Assembly: GCF_005280735.1 (NCBI RefSeq)
Contig: NZ_CP040077.1
Span: 2,852,001 to 2,916,000 of the forward strand
Length of the DNA stretch: 64,000 bases
Direction: 5' to 3'
Source of the DNA: Trinickia violacea
GTDB taxonomy: Bacteria; Pseudomonadota; Gammaproteobacteria; Burkholderiales; Burkholderiaceae
Shown piece by piece: positions 17,962 through 26,816 of the stretch. The number at the start of each line of letters is the position of its first letter. Within the stretch, counting starts at the first letter, position 1. The notes under the pieces were generated by a model that did not search any database, was not told where the DNA came from, and saw only the letters and a list, made by a program, of their open reading frames with translations. Both the position numbers and the translations under genes were made by a program.

Positions 17962-18274
17962 GAAATTGGCTCCATCGGTTAGCGCTATGCTTAAGAGCGG
18001 CAATCGCATGATTTTGCATGCGAACGCTCGGCCCTCCGGCACACAAACTAATACGGCGTCGACGGTGGGCATTGTGCGCTAACGTACCGATGACCGGAAA
18101 GCAACCGCCTAAAGTGGATCGAAAAAGAAAGCCGGCAATTCTCGTCTTATTCAATTGGTCTTATTTGACCCGCTATAGTGGCTTTCCTTGTACGGCAATT
18201 GAAGGTTCCGACGAATTAACTCATTTCCTCGTACGCTTTTGTGCTGCCTCGACAACAGGTAGATGGAGCGATCT
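17962..18274. promoter_or_regulatory. divergent promoter region between beta-helix and ATP-grasp genes
   Basis: No gene supported. The right half (18120-18250) is AT-rich (ttctcgtcttattcaattggtcttatttgacccgctatagtgg) and includes TTATTTGAC...CTATAGTGG, a plausible rightward sigma70-like -10 (TATAGT) for the four-gene set beginning at 18275. The ATP-grasp gene has a good GGAG site six bases before its ATG. No repeated operator was noticed. Confidence 0.35.
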
Positions 18275-19465
18275 ATGCCGCAACCGTACCAGTCCATCCC
18301 GAACGTTGGTGCGGTTGTCGTGGGCGGTGAATTAAATGGCCTGGGTGTCGTACGATCGCTCGCTCGACAAGGGATTCCGATCGTAACGGTCGACACCGAA
18401 AGCAACCGGGCGGCGCTATGGTCCCGTCACACCCGCGGCCGCCTGATCAGAAACTTCGAAGGAAGAGAATTCGTCGAAGATATGATCGAAATTAGCAAAA
18501 AGTTTGATCAGCCGCCAGTGCTTATCTTGACCGCTGAGCAAGCGGTCCATTCGGTTTCCGAAAATCGCGATGAATTGTCCAGGTGGTTTCGGTTTCGCCT
18601 TCCAACCGACAAGAGCGTCAAACTGTTGAGCAGCAAGGCGGACTTTCACGACTTTTCGCTCCGCCACGACTTCCCGGTTCCGCGAACCGCCATTCTCGAA
18701 AGCCCCTGCGACGTAGCACTGCTGGATCAGCTGACGTTTCCATGCGTCCTCAAACCGGATGACAAACGAAGTGCACTAAGCGGAGAAAAGGAACGCGCGA
18801 TTCGCGTCGACACCTTAAAGGAAGCCCGTGAGCACGCAGCGGCGATGCTTGAAACTCCGGGCGGGATCGTCGCACAAGAGTGGATCGAAGGCGCGGATAG
18901 CAATATCTATTTCACGCTCTTCTATCGTGGAGACAACGGGCAAGCTGTCGCCACGTTTACAGGGCGCAAGCTTTCATGCTATCCCCGCAACGTCGGGAGT
19001 ACGGCCGTCTGCATTGCCGCACCGGACGCGCGTGAGGTACTCGAGCCCATGACCTTGGCCTTTGCGGAATGCGCCGGCATGGATGGCATGGGCAGCATGG
19101 AGTACAAGTGGGACGATCACCATCTGAAATTTGTCATGATCGAGCCTACAGTTGGCAGAACTGATTGGCAGGAGGAGATAGCGACGCTATGTGGAGTCAA
19201 TATCCCGTTTTCCGCCTACCAATACGAGCTCGGGCATCCTGTCGCCTCCCCTGAGCCCCGCCAGGCGTCTGTCGCGTGGCGCGCGACGCTCATCGACAAG
19301 CTGCCTCGCCATCTTCGAACCGGCGTGACAAATATGGTGGATGGCTATTTTCGCTGGGATGACCCGCTGCCAGCCTTGAAATATTACTGCCTGAACGATC
19401 CACTGCGCCGCATAGTGCAGCTGGCGCAGCAAAAGTCACCCTCAGCTCGACCAGGAATGTGCTAA
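18275..19465 (+). CDS. ATP-grasp carboxylate-amine ligase-like protein
   Basis: A 396-residue soluble protein. The N-terminal third has a Rossmann-like start (V-G-A-V-V-V-G-G-E-L-N-G-L-G-V-V-R-S-L) typical of ATP-grasp enzymes with a pre-ATP-grasp domain. The central ATP-grasp domain shows F-P-C-V-L-K-P-D-D-K, a hinge I-V-A-Q-E-W-I-E-G-A-D, and the metal-binding strand M-E-Y-K...F-V-M-I-E-P-T-V-G-R. The family joins a carboxylate to an amine, thiol or alcohol through an acyl phosphate. It starts the four-gene set 18275-24911; 13 bases separate it from the oxidoreductase, so they are co-transcribed. Substrate unknown; amidation of an amino sugar or amino acid is an inference. Confidence 0.82.
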   Translation: MPQPYQSIPNVGAVVVGGELNGLGVVRSLARQGIPIVTVDTESNRAALWSRHTRGRLIRNFEGREFVEDMIEISKKFDQPPVLILTAEQAVHSVSENRDELSRWFRFRLPTDKSVKLLSSKADFHDFSLRHDFPVPRTAILESPCDVALLDQLTFPCVLKPDDKRSALSGEKERAIRVDTLKEAREHAAAMLETPGGIVAQEWIEGADSNIYFTLFYRGDNGQAVATFTGRKLSCYPRNVGSTAVCIAAPDAREVLEPMTLAFAECAGMDGMGSMEYKWDDHHLKFVMIEPTVGRTDWQEEIATLCGVNIPFSAYQYELGHPVASPEPRQASVAWRATLIDKLPRHLRTGVTNMVDGYFRWDDPLPALKYYCLNDPLRRIVQLAQQKSPSARPGMC

Positions 19466-19478
19466 ACGGGAGGAACGA

Positions 19479-20741
19479 ATGGCAGCGACCGACACCGTCA
19501 TCATTGGTGCAGGACCCTATGGACTATCCCTTGCCGCTCACTTGAACGCATCCGGCGTGCCTCATCAGATTTTTGGCAAGCCCATGCAAGCCTGGAGCGA
19601 CTTTATGCCGCCGGGCATGCTCATGCGTTCTGAGGCATTCGCTTCCAGTCTCTATGCGCCGCAACGCGGCTATTCGATGAAGGACTACTGCGCGCACAAG
19701 GGCATCCGATATCAGCCTGTAGGCATGCACCTTTCGCGCGAAACCTTCGTGGAATACGCGCTATGGTTCCAGCAGAACCTTGTCAGCCAAATAAGGACGG
19801 TCGAAGTTCTCGACATGCACCGCGTGGAAGGCAAGTTTCATTTCAGCTTGAGTGACGGCAGTTCCCTGGTGGCACGCCGCGCGGTATTGGCGCTTGGACT
19901 CAAGGGATTCGAAAGGATACCTATGGTTCTAGACCGACTGCCAAGGGAATATGTATCCCATTCCTGCGAGTATGGAAACCTTGACTGGGTCCGGGATAAG
20001 GACATCGTCATTGTGGGTGGCGGACAGTCGGCTCTCGGCTTGGCGGCCCTTATGCACGAAGTGGGTGGCCGCATACGCGTTCTCGCGCGAGAACGCAATG
20101 TAACCTGGAATAGAACGCCGAATAGCACCCGCGGCATCCTATCGAAACTGCTCAAGCCGGAAGGCGGGATCGGCCAGGGATGGCGCGCCCACATCATTGC
20201 CGAATATCCCTTTCTGTTTCGAGAGTTGCGTCAGCAGCTCCGCAAAGAAGTCGTGAATTCCACATGGGGTCCATCCGGTGCCTGGTGGCTCCGTGATCGC
20301 GTCGTCGACAGGATCGAGGTGTCTTTGGGCAGCGAGGTACGCCATGCCGCCGTTGAAAACGGCCGAGTGGTCCTGCGCGTTGCCGTCGACAACCAGGAAT
20401 CGCAGATCGAGGCCAATCACGTCATAGCGGCGACGGGCTTCAAGACCGACATGAGCCGACATGTGTTTCTTTCAAACGAGATCGTCCAGTCTATGTCGCT
20501 CGTAGACGGTGTGCCCGAACTGACGCGCAATTTCGAAACCGCCGTTCGCGGGCTTTATGTGATCGGACCGGCATCGGCATACAGCTTTGGGCCCGTTATG
20601 CGCTTCGTCTACGGAGCGAAATACGCGGCGCCACATGTCGCGCGGCATATCAGCAGACTGTATCGTCAGGATGCACAGACGCCGCTCACAGCGGGTTGCA
20701 GTACGGCGACCAAGACGACTATTAATCAGGCCGGACGCTAA
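19479..20741 (+). CDS. FAD/NAD(P)-dependent oxidoreductase, N-hydroxylating monooxygenase-like
   Basis: A 420-residue two-nucleotide-binding-domain flavoprotein. FAD-binding G-A-G-P-Y-G lies at residues 10-15 and a second Rossmann motif V-I-V-G-G-G-Q-S-A-L-G near 170-181; the latter resembles the NADPH site of lysine/ornithine N-monooxygenases (SidA/IucD/PvdA). A-T-G-F near residue 325 is the third class-B monooxygenase mark. The family oxidises amines, sulfides or ketones with O2 and NADPH. GAGGAACG upstream gives a good start. It sits directly between the ATP-grasp and deacetylase genes. If an amine is exposed by the neighbouring deacetylase, N-hydroxylation is one option; this is speculation. 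Confidence 0.78.
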   Translation: MAATDTVIIGAGPYGLSLAAHLNASGVPHQIFGKPMQAWSDFMPPGMLMRSEAFASSLYAPQRGYSMKDYCAHKGIRYQPVGMHLSRETFVEYALWFQQNLVSQIRTVEVLDMHRVEGKFHFSLSDGSSLVARRAVLALGLKGFERIPMVLDRLPREYVSHSCEYGNLDWVRDKDIVIVGGGQSALGLAALMHEVGGRIRVLARERNVTWNRTPNSTRGILSKLLKPEGGIGQGWRAHIIAEYPFLFRELRQQLRKEVVNSTWGPSGAWWLRDRVVDRIEVSLGSEVRHAAVENGRVVLRVAVDNQESQIEANHVIAATGFKTDMSRHVFLSNEIVQSMSLVDGVPELTRNFETAVRGLYVIGPASAYSFGPVMRFVYGAKYAAPHVARHISRLYRQDAQTPLTAGCSTATKTTINQAGR

Positions 20742-20814
20742 CAGCGTCTTACGCCAAGTCCATTTAAATCTGCTTCCTTGATATGACGGCTACGCAGCAC
20801 ATGGAGAATGGACA

Positions 20815-21699
20815 ATGATGCCCCAAAGAAACGGCCTTTTAAAGGAACTCATTGCGAGCTTTCTCATTGCGTCGGGCATTGCCTGGCTAACACGCGTACT
20901 GCTTTGGCGCGATAGAACTGCAATCTTGCTTTATCACGACCCGGACCCTGATACGCTTGATCGCCATCTGACTTACTTGCGCACAATATGTGATCTGGTC
21001 CCGCTTGACGCCCTAGCTCAGTCCAGCGCGGGGCGCCCACGCGCGATTATCACGCTCGACGACGGCCACGCCGGTAACGCCGCTCTCTTGCCGATTTTCC
21101 TCAAGCACAAGGTGCGTCCGACGATTTTTCTGTGCAGTCGGATTGTCGGGCGTCGGCGCACGCATTGGTGGTTGCATCCGTGGGCGGAACAGGCAGGGAT
21201 CGAGCGGCTGAAACGACTACTCAATTCGCAACGACTCAACGAACTCCATGTAGGCGGCTTCTCGCAAGACGGCGACGATCAGGCGACCGGGCTTTCCCTT
21301 GAACAAATCGAAGCCATGCAGCCGTTCGTGGACTTTCAGTCGCACACGCGATTTCATCCGATACTCACGCGCTGCGACATCCGGGAATGTGCAAACGAGA
21401 TCACCGATTCCAAACGTGAAGTCGCTGCCTTGGCTAAAGGCGCTTGCGTGCACTTTTCTTATCCGAACGGCAACTATGGCGCCAGAGAAATCGAATTCGT
21501 GAAGGCGGCGGGATACAAGACCGCACGTACTTGCGACGTAGGCTGGAACGATAGTCGCACGGATCCTTTCCGCTTGCGGACGATCATCATCACCGACGAC
21601 GCATCACCTTCATGGTTCGCTGCTCAATTGACAGGGATACCCCTGTTCCTGCGTTATCTGCGCGGGGGCGGATGGGCTGGACGATTTCCGCAGTTCTGA
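20815..21699 (+). CDS. polysaccharide deacetylase (NodB homology domain)
   Basis: A 294-residue carbohydrate esterase family 4-like protein. The zinc-binding triad is present: T-L-D-D-G-H (Asp82-Asp83) as motif 1, S-H-T-R-F-H (His177, His181) as motif 2, and F-S-Y-P-N-G-N-Y-G as motif 3. It therefore keeps catalytic residues needed to remove N- or O-acetyl groups from a saccharide. A hydrophobic stretch near residues 10-30 may anchor it in the membrane, which would place the domain outside the cytosol; this needs checking as there are basic residues on both sides. It is third in the 18275-24911 set and probably acts on the EPS or a lipid-linked intermediate. Confidence 0.85.
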   Translation: MMPQRNGLLKELIASFLIASGIAWLTRVLLWRDRTAILLYHDPDPDTLDRHLTYLRTICDLVPLDALAQSSAGRPRAIITLDDGHAGNAALLPIFLKHKVRPTIFLCSRIVGRRRTHWWLHPWAEQAGIERLKRLLNSQRLNELHVGGFSQDGDDQATGLSLEQIEAMQPFVDFQSHTRFHPILTRCDIRECANEITDSKREVAALAKGACVHFSYPNGNYGAREIEFVKAAGYKTARTCDVGWNDSRTDPFRLRTIIITDDASPSWFAAQLTGIPLFLRYLRGGGWAGRFPQF

Positions 21700-21800
21700 T
21701 CCTCTCCGTATCGAATGCAACATTGGCCAGCGGCACGTGGAATCGCCCAAACGTTTCGTCTTAGCCGGCGATTCCCGTTGTGTTGGCATGAGGGACCGAA

Positions 21801-24800
21801 ATGAACAACCGGGACGACACGATTGATCATCTGGAGCCGACTCGAACGCTACCTATCTATACCCCTCCGCCTGAGCGTGTCCCTGTGACCCAACTGACAG
21901 CGTTCACGGCTGCACTGAGGGTTCATACAGGCGAGGCACTGCCGGACTACGCGGCGTTGCATGCGTTCTCGGTACGGGAATATCGGGCCTTCTGGCGTTT
22001 CTTCATTGACTGGGCACAGGGATTTGACTACAGCGGAAATCCGGAACCCGTTTGTGTCGGCGACGTGTGTGAGCGAGCAACGTTCTTTCCGCACATCGAA
22101 TTGAGTTACGCGGACAATCTGCTCAGTTTTGACGTTGCGCCTACGGCAGCGCCAGCCATCACGGCCTGCCACGCCGACGGCACTCGGGTCCGGCTGACTC
22201 GCTGCGAGTTGCGCGAACGCGTGGCGCGTCTCGCCGCAGCACTGGAACGACTGGGCCTGCGTTCCGGCGATCGCGTTGCCGCGGTCATGCGAAGCGACGA
22301 GCGAGCGGTCATTGTCGCGCTCGCGGTGGCTGCGATAGGGGCAACCCTCTCGACGGCATCGCCCGAGATGGGGGGCGAGGCACTCGTCGACCGCTTTGGC
22401 CAGCTGTCGCCGACCTGGCTATTTGTCCATACCGTGGTGGCGACGTCGGCCAATGCGAGAACGCGGGCTTCGGGAGTCGCAACGCTCGTTTCCTCACTCG
22501 AGTCGGTGGAGCACGTCGTCGTCCTGGACGATGAGCCGCTGGCTGCCAGCAGCACCGCGCGGATTCACTTCTTCAAGGAACTGAGCGTTCAAGGCAACGC
22601 GGCAACCTTCACGTGGCGTCGGTTCCCGTTCAACCATCCGCTTTTCATCATGTTTTCCTCAGGAACGACCGGAAAGCCGAAGTGCATCATGCACGGCGCG
22701 GGAGGTTCGCTGATCGAGCATTTGAAAGAACATCGCCTGCACAGCAACCTGGATGTGGGCGACAAGCTTTATTTCCATACTTCGTGCGCGTGGATGATGT
22801 GGAACTGGCAACTGTCTGCGCTCGCCTCAGGTGTCGAGATCGTGACGTATGACGGACCGATCACAAAGGCCGATACGCTGTGGAGACTCGTCGCGGACGA
22901 ACAGGTGACGGTATTCGGAACCAGTCCCGCGTATCTGAGGATGTGCAACGAGGCGGGACTCCAACCCTGGCGTCAATTCGATCTGAGCGCGCTGCGCGCG
23001 ATGATGTCGACGGGCGCGGTGTTGTTCGATATGCAGTTCCGCTGGGTGATGCAGTATGTCAAGCCGCTGCAGTTGCAGTCGATTTCCGGCGGCACGGACA
23101 TTCTAGGCTGCTTCGTGCTCGGCAATCCGCACCTCCCGGTTTGGTGCGGCGAGGCGCAGTGCCGAAGTCTCGCTCTCGACGTACAGGCATGGGACGGCGG
23201 GGCGAAGACGGATGGCGTAGGTGAGTTGGTTTGCACGAATCCATTCCCGTCTCGTCCGCTCGGTTTTTTCGGCGACCCGGACGGCGTGCGCTTTCACGAT
23301 GCCTACTTTAGCGCGAACCCGGGAATATGGACGCACGGCGACCAGATCGAATTTTCGCCATGCGGCGGCGCACGCCTGCATGGTCGCTCGGACGGTGTGC
23401 TCAACGTGCGCGGCGTCAATGTCGGGCCGGGTGAAATCTATCGCGTATTGAGCGACATCGCGGGAATTCGCGAAGCGATGGTGGTCGAGCAGCGAATCAA
23501 GGAGAAAGGCGACGCGCATGCCTATGATCGCCGCGTGGTGCTTTTCGTTGTGCTCGAGCGCGGCATGAGTCTGACGACTGAACTGACAGTGCGCGTGCGC
23601 CGTGAACTGGCCCGCCGAATTTCGCCCACCCATGTCCCGAACGTGATTCTTGCAGTCGACGAGTTGCCGGTCACGCATAGCGGCAAGCTGTCCGACTCTG
23701 CTGTGCGCAACGCCGTGAACGGTCTGCCCTTGACGAATACCGCAGCGTTGCGCAACCCCAAATGCCTCGATGCGATTCGCCAACACCCAGGGCTGGGCGC
23801 CGACGCGATCGCCGTGCATAGCGCTTTGCCGCCAGTTGGGAAAACGGCGGCGGAACTCGAGGCGTACCTGATCGCATTGTGGGAGAACTTGTTCGGCTTC
23901 TCCCCAATCAGCCGCGACGACAACTTCTTCGATCTCGGCGGCGATTCGCTTTTGGGGACCGCGCTCGTCACGGAGGTTGAGCGGGCGAGTCCCTACAAGA
24001 TGTCGCTCGCCAGGCTATTGGTCGCCCCGACAATCGCGCAGCTTGCTGCGGCGATGCTGGACGACGCGGGTTCAAATGCGTCGGAAACCGTCGTGCCCGT
24101 ACGCAATGGCACCGGCGCGCCGGTATTCTGGGTTCATAGCATCGCGGGCAGCGTGATGGAGTGTCTTCCGGTCATTCTCGCGATGAAGAGTTTGCGTCCG
24201 TTCTACGGCATTCACGCGAAGGGCCTTCACCCGGATGAAGAACCCCTGCGATCCGTGCGAGACATGGCCTTGTGTTACGTCCGCGAGATACGCAGCATTC
24301 AGCCGCATGGGCCATACACGCTGGTCGGATATTCATTCGGAGGGCTCGTCGCGTTCGAGATGGCGCTCCAGTTGCATCGCGACGGCGAATCGATTGAGCA
24401 GCTATGCTTGCTTGACACACATGTCCACGACAGTTGCCTTCCTTTGGCGGACTGGCTGGGCTACCAACTGGAGTATGCGACGCGTCAGTGGCGAATGTTC
24501 CGCGAAGTGCGACCCGCGCAGCGTGCTCGCTACATCTTGAAGAAGCTGACGGGCGCTGCGGACAACATTCGATTGCAATTCGGCAAGACGGCGCATAAGC
24601 CAGCGGCCGCAATCGCTCATCTGCCACAGCCGTTGCAGCGGATGCGCGAAGCGATGCGTCTCGCGATGGCCACCTACAGGCTGCCCAGGTACGACGTCGG
24701 ACCGATTCACTTCGTTCGAGCCGCACTGCCTGTCGACGATCTTTGCGATCCGTTGCCCGCGTGGCACCGGGCGGCCCGGCGCGGACTCGAAATTTCTCGC

Positions 24801-24911
24801 GTGGGGGGCAGCCACGTGGAGATGATAGTGGGAAGAAATGCCGGAACGCTGGCGGCCACGCTCGATCGCGTGCTGAGCGAAGTTCAGGCACAGGCAGCCA
24901 ATCGCATGTAA
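21801..24911 (+). CDS. acetoacetyl-CoA synthetase-like adenylation / carrier / thioesterase fusion
   Basis: A 1036-residue three-domain enzyme. Residues 1-640 look like an acetoacetyl-CoA synthetase: an N-terminal block with E-Y-R-A-F-W, the AMP-binding signature F-S-S-G-T-T-G-K-P-K, the family block S-C-A-W-M-M-W-N-W, and the C-terminal catalytic Lys in T-H-S-G-K-L. Residues 675-755 form a phosphopantetheine carrier with D-L-G-G-D-S (Ser716). Residues 770-1030 form an NRPS-type alpha/beta-hydrolase thioesterase with G-Y-S-F-G-G (Ser845) and a final G-S-H-V-E-M His. It should adenylate a short carboxylate, load it on its own carrier, and release or transfer it. No condensation or ketosynthase domain is present. 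It ends the four-gene set. Confidence 0.88.
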   Translation: MNNRDDTIDHLEPTRTLPIYTPPPERVPVTQLTAFTAALRVHTGEALPDYAALHAFSVREYRAFWRFFIDWAQGFDYSGNPEPVCVGDVCERATFFPHIELSYADNLLSFDVAPTAAPAITACHADGTRVRLTRCELRERVARLAAALERLGLRSGDRVAAVMRSDERAVIVALAVAAIGATLSTASPEMGGEALVDRFGQLSPTWLFVHTVVATSANARTRASGVATLVSSLESVEHVVVLDDEPLAASSTARIHFFKELSVQGNAATFTWRRFPFNHPLFIMFSSGTTGKPKCIMHGAGGSLIEHLKEHRLHSNLDVGDKLYFHTSCAWMMWNWQLSALASGVEIVTYDGPITKADTLWRLVADEQVTVFGTSPAYLRMCNEAGLQPWRQFDLSALRAMMSTGAVLFDMQFRWVMQYVKPLQLQSISGGTDILGCFVLGNPHLPVWCGEAQCRSLALDVQAWDGGAKTDGVGELVCTNPFPSRPLGFFGDPDGVRFHDAYFSANPGIWTHGDQIEFSPCGGARLHGRSDGVLNVRGVNVGPGEIYRVLSDIAGIREAMVVEQRIKEKGDAHAYDRRVVLFVVLERGMSLTTELTVRVRRELARRISPTHVPNVILAVDELPVTHSGKLSDSAVRNAVNGLPLTNTAALRNPKCLDAIRQHPGLGADAIAVHSALPPVGKTAAELEAYLIALWENLFGFSPISRDDNFFDLGGDSLLGTALVTEVERASPYKMSLARLLVAPTIAQLAAAMLDDAGSNASETVVPVRNGTGAPVFWVHSIAGSVMECLPVILAMKSLRPFYGIHAKGLHPDEEPLRSVRDMALCYVREIRSIQPHGPYTLVGYSFGGLVAFEMALQLHRDGESIEQLCLLDTHVHDSCLPLADWLGYQLEYATRQWRMFREVRPAQRARYILKKLTGAADNIRLQFGKTAHKPAAAIAHLPQPLQRMREAMRLAMATYRLPRYDVGPIHFVRAALPVDDLCDPLPAWHRAARRGLEISRVGGSHVEMIVGRNAGTLAATLDRVLSEVQAQAANRM

Positions 24912-25002
24912 GTCAGCATGACGTCAATGAGCGGATGTCCGGCTTCTTGAGTTAGGCAAGCGCCGGCGCTCGGATTCTCACGAGCCGAGTGCCAGCGAGC
25001 CG

Positions 25003-26124
25003 TCAGAACAGGTGGCGAATCCCGATTTGCACGCCGGTTTCACTCTGCCCCGCGTCCGGTGTCAGGAACGACCCCGTCGTAATACTGGCGCCTGTCATCT
25101 TGTACTGCGCGGAGTTTTCATTGTTCAAGCGCGAGACGACGCCATAAAGCCGTGTGCTTTTCGAGAGATCGTAATTGACGATCGCGCTATATTCGCGCGC
25201 GCCATTGCCGAGCGATGAATCGTCCTTGATCCATGCGTAGCCGGCGCCAACACTCAAGAACGGACTAAAGCGGAAATCGGCGGAAACGGAATACGTGCTG
25301 TGCCATTCGCCCGGCACGTTGCCGACCGGACCGACCGACGGATCATACTTGCCGGCCGGATTCGACAACGCATTGCCGGTGGTCGCCGAGATCACATCGT
25401 TCGCGCGGAAATAGCCGAGGTAGAGCTTGCCCCGGCCGTAGTCGTAATTGCCCCCTGCCATGATTTCCTGTACCCGGACAGTGTTCGTCGCATTGGCCGC
25501 GTTCAGATACGCCAACGCGAGATAGACAGGACCTTGCGTGGTCTGCACACCCGCCTGGTAGACCGCGTTCCCCGCCAACGTCCCCGGCTGCCCGCCGACC
25601 GAATAGTGAACTTCGAGTTGGGTGTTCGCGATCTTCGGCGAGAGGTAGCTGATGTCGTTGTCGACGCGCGCCAGCCAGTTGGAGAAATTGTTGTAGCCCG
25701 ACCCATACGTCGCCGCACTGAATGCGTCCATATTGCCGCTCCAAGCGAACATCGGCGTATTCTGGCGGCCGAACCGGAACTCGCCGTATGGCGCCGCAAT
25801 GCCAACCCATGCCTGACGGTCGAAAAAGCGATAGGGGTTCTGCTGCTTGCCCGTCCCCGGATCGAATCCGTTCTCGAGGACGAACGTCGTTCGGTATCCG
25901 CCGCCGAGGTCTTCCGATCCCCGCAAACCCCAGCGGCTCGTCAACTCGCCGTTGTTCCCCAGGACGCTCAGAGACGTATTTTTGCCCCCGACTTTGGCCG
26001 ATTGATAGCCTGCGAAGACATCGAGAATTCCGTACAAAGTCAGCGACGATTGCGCATACACTGCATTTGAACCGATCACCTCTACCGTCAACATCGTTAG
26101 TATTACTATTTTTCTAATATGCAT
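25003..26124 (-). CDS. Gram-negative porin (Burkholderia OmpC/Omp38-like)
   Basis: A 373-residue outer-membrane porin of the family common in Burkholderiales. The signal peptide ends A-V-Y-A-Q, followed by S-S-L-T-L-Y-G-I-L-D-V-F-A-G-Y, the first strand pattern. Later marks are S-R-W-G-L-R-G-S-E-D-L-G-G-G, D-R-Q-A-W-V-G-I and G-E-F-R-F-G-R-Q, and a C-terminal strand ending G-I-R-H-L-F with terminal Phe, the Bam recognition signal. GAGGAG precedes ATG 26124. It is the last gene of the leftward dioxygenase/transporter unit, so it probably admits aromatic acids through the outer membrane, a role by context only. Confidence 0.92.
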   Translation of the reverse strand: MHIRKIVILTMLTVEVIGSNAVYAQSSLTLYGILDVFAGYQSAKVGGKNTSLSVLGNNGELTSRWGLRGSEDLGGGYRTTFVLENGFDPGTGKQQNPYRFFDRQAWVGIAAPYGEFRFGRQNTPMFAWSGNMDAFSAATYGSGYNNFSNWLARVDNDISYLSPKIANTQLEVHYSVGGQPGTLAGNAVYQAGVQTTQGPVYLALAYLNAANATNTVRVQEIMAGGNYDYGRGKLYLGYFRANDVISATTGNALSNPAGKYDPSVGPVGNVPGEWHSTYSVSADFRFSPFLSVGAGYAWIKDDSSLGNGAREYSAIVNYDLSKSTRLYGVVSRLNNENSAQYKMTGASITTGSFLTPDAGQSETGVQIGIRHLF

Positions 26125-26176
26125 ATGTTCTCCTCGTTCTTCTGTCTTCTACGCGAAAAGTGAAATAGCTGTTTGC

Positions 26177-26722
26177 CTAACGCGCCGGCTGCGGCGCCAG
26201 CATCCGCTTCACGACGAGAGCCAGCGGAACGGTAAAGCAGAAGTGAGACATGAAGCCGCCGATGATCACGGCGGGGTCGTAATAATCGGGATGATTGTTA
26301 GAGGCGATCGAGATAGCCACGTGCATCACGATCCACGCGACGATGGCATAGAACAGCGCCACGAACGTCGCTTCGTATCCGCGCCGGCGGAAGTAAGGCC
26401 AAATCGCCGCAAACAGCACGCCCCACGCGGTGGCGAAGACAAAGTGAATGCCCGTGCCAACGATATAGGCCCATATCCCGATCGCCTCCTGCACTTCCTT
26501 GCCGAACACGAGGCCCGTTGCGTTGCGTGGAATGCCGGCAAGCGGCATCAAGTGCTGCGCGCCAACCCACACCAACGCCTCGTAAATCCAGATGATCACC
26601 GCTCCCGTCAAGCCACCTGCCACGCCGGCGCGCAGAGTGGCTTTGAGATCCGGTTTCGCGGATGCCTCCCAATTCTGTCCTTTAGGGATTTCCTTTCCGT
26701 TAGTGCTGTAATTGCTGCTCAT
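26177..26722 (-). CDS. unrecognised four-helix membrane protein
   Basis: A 181-residue inner-membrane protein. The first 30 residues are polar and cytosolic; four hydrophobic helices follow, near residues 30-50, 82-105, 117-138 and 148-170. Family was not recognised with certainty; it has the look of YagU/DUF1440-like small membrane proteins. GAGGAG lies upstream of ATG 26722. It lies between the AAHS transporter and the porin on the same strand with short gaps, so is probably part of the aromatic-acid unit. Confidence 0.7.
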   Translation of the reverse strand: MSSNYSTNGKEIPKGQNWEASAKPDLKATLRAGVAGGLTGAVIIWIYEALVWVGAQHLMPLAGIPRNATGLVFGKEVQEAIGIWAYIVGTGIHFVFATAWGVLFAAIWPYFRRRGYEATFVALFYAIVAWIVMHVAISIASNNHPDYYDPAVIIGGFMSHFCFTVPLALVVKRMLAPQPAR

Positions 26723-26816
26723 GTCTCCACTCCTCGTTACGTTGTTTTAAAAAATGTTCGCGCTGCGACCGTCGACTCCGTTCGCGATGGCGACAGCGGC
26801 ATCGCCGCAAGCGGTC

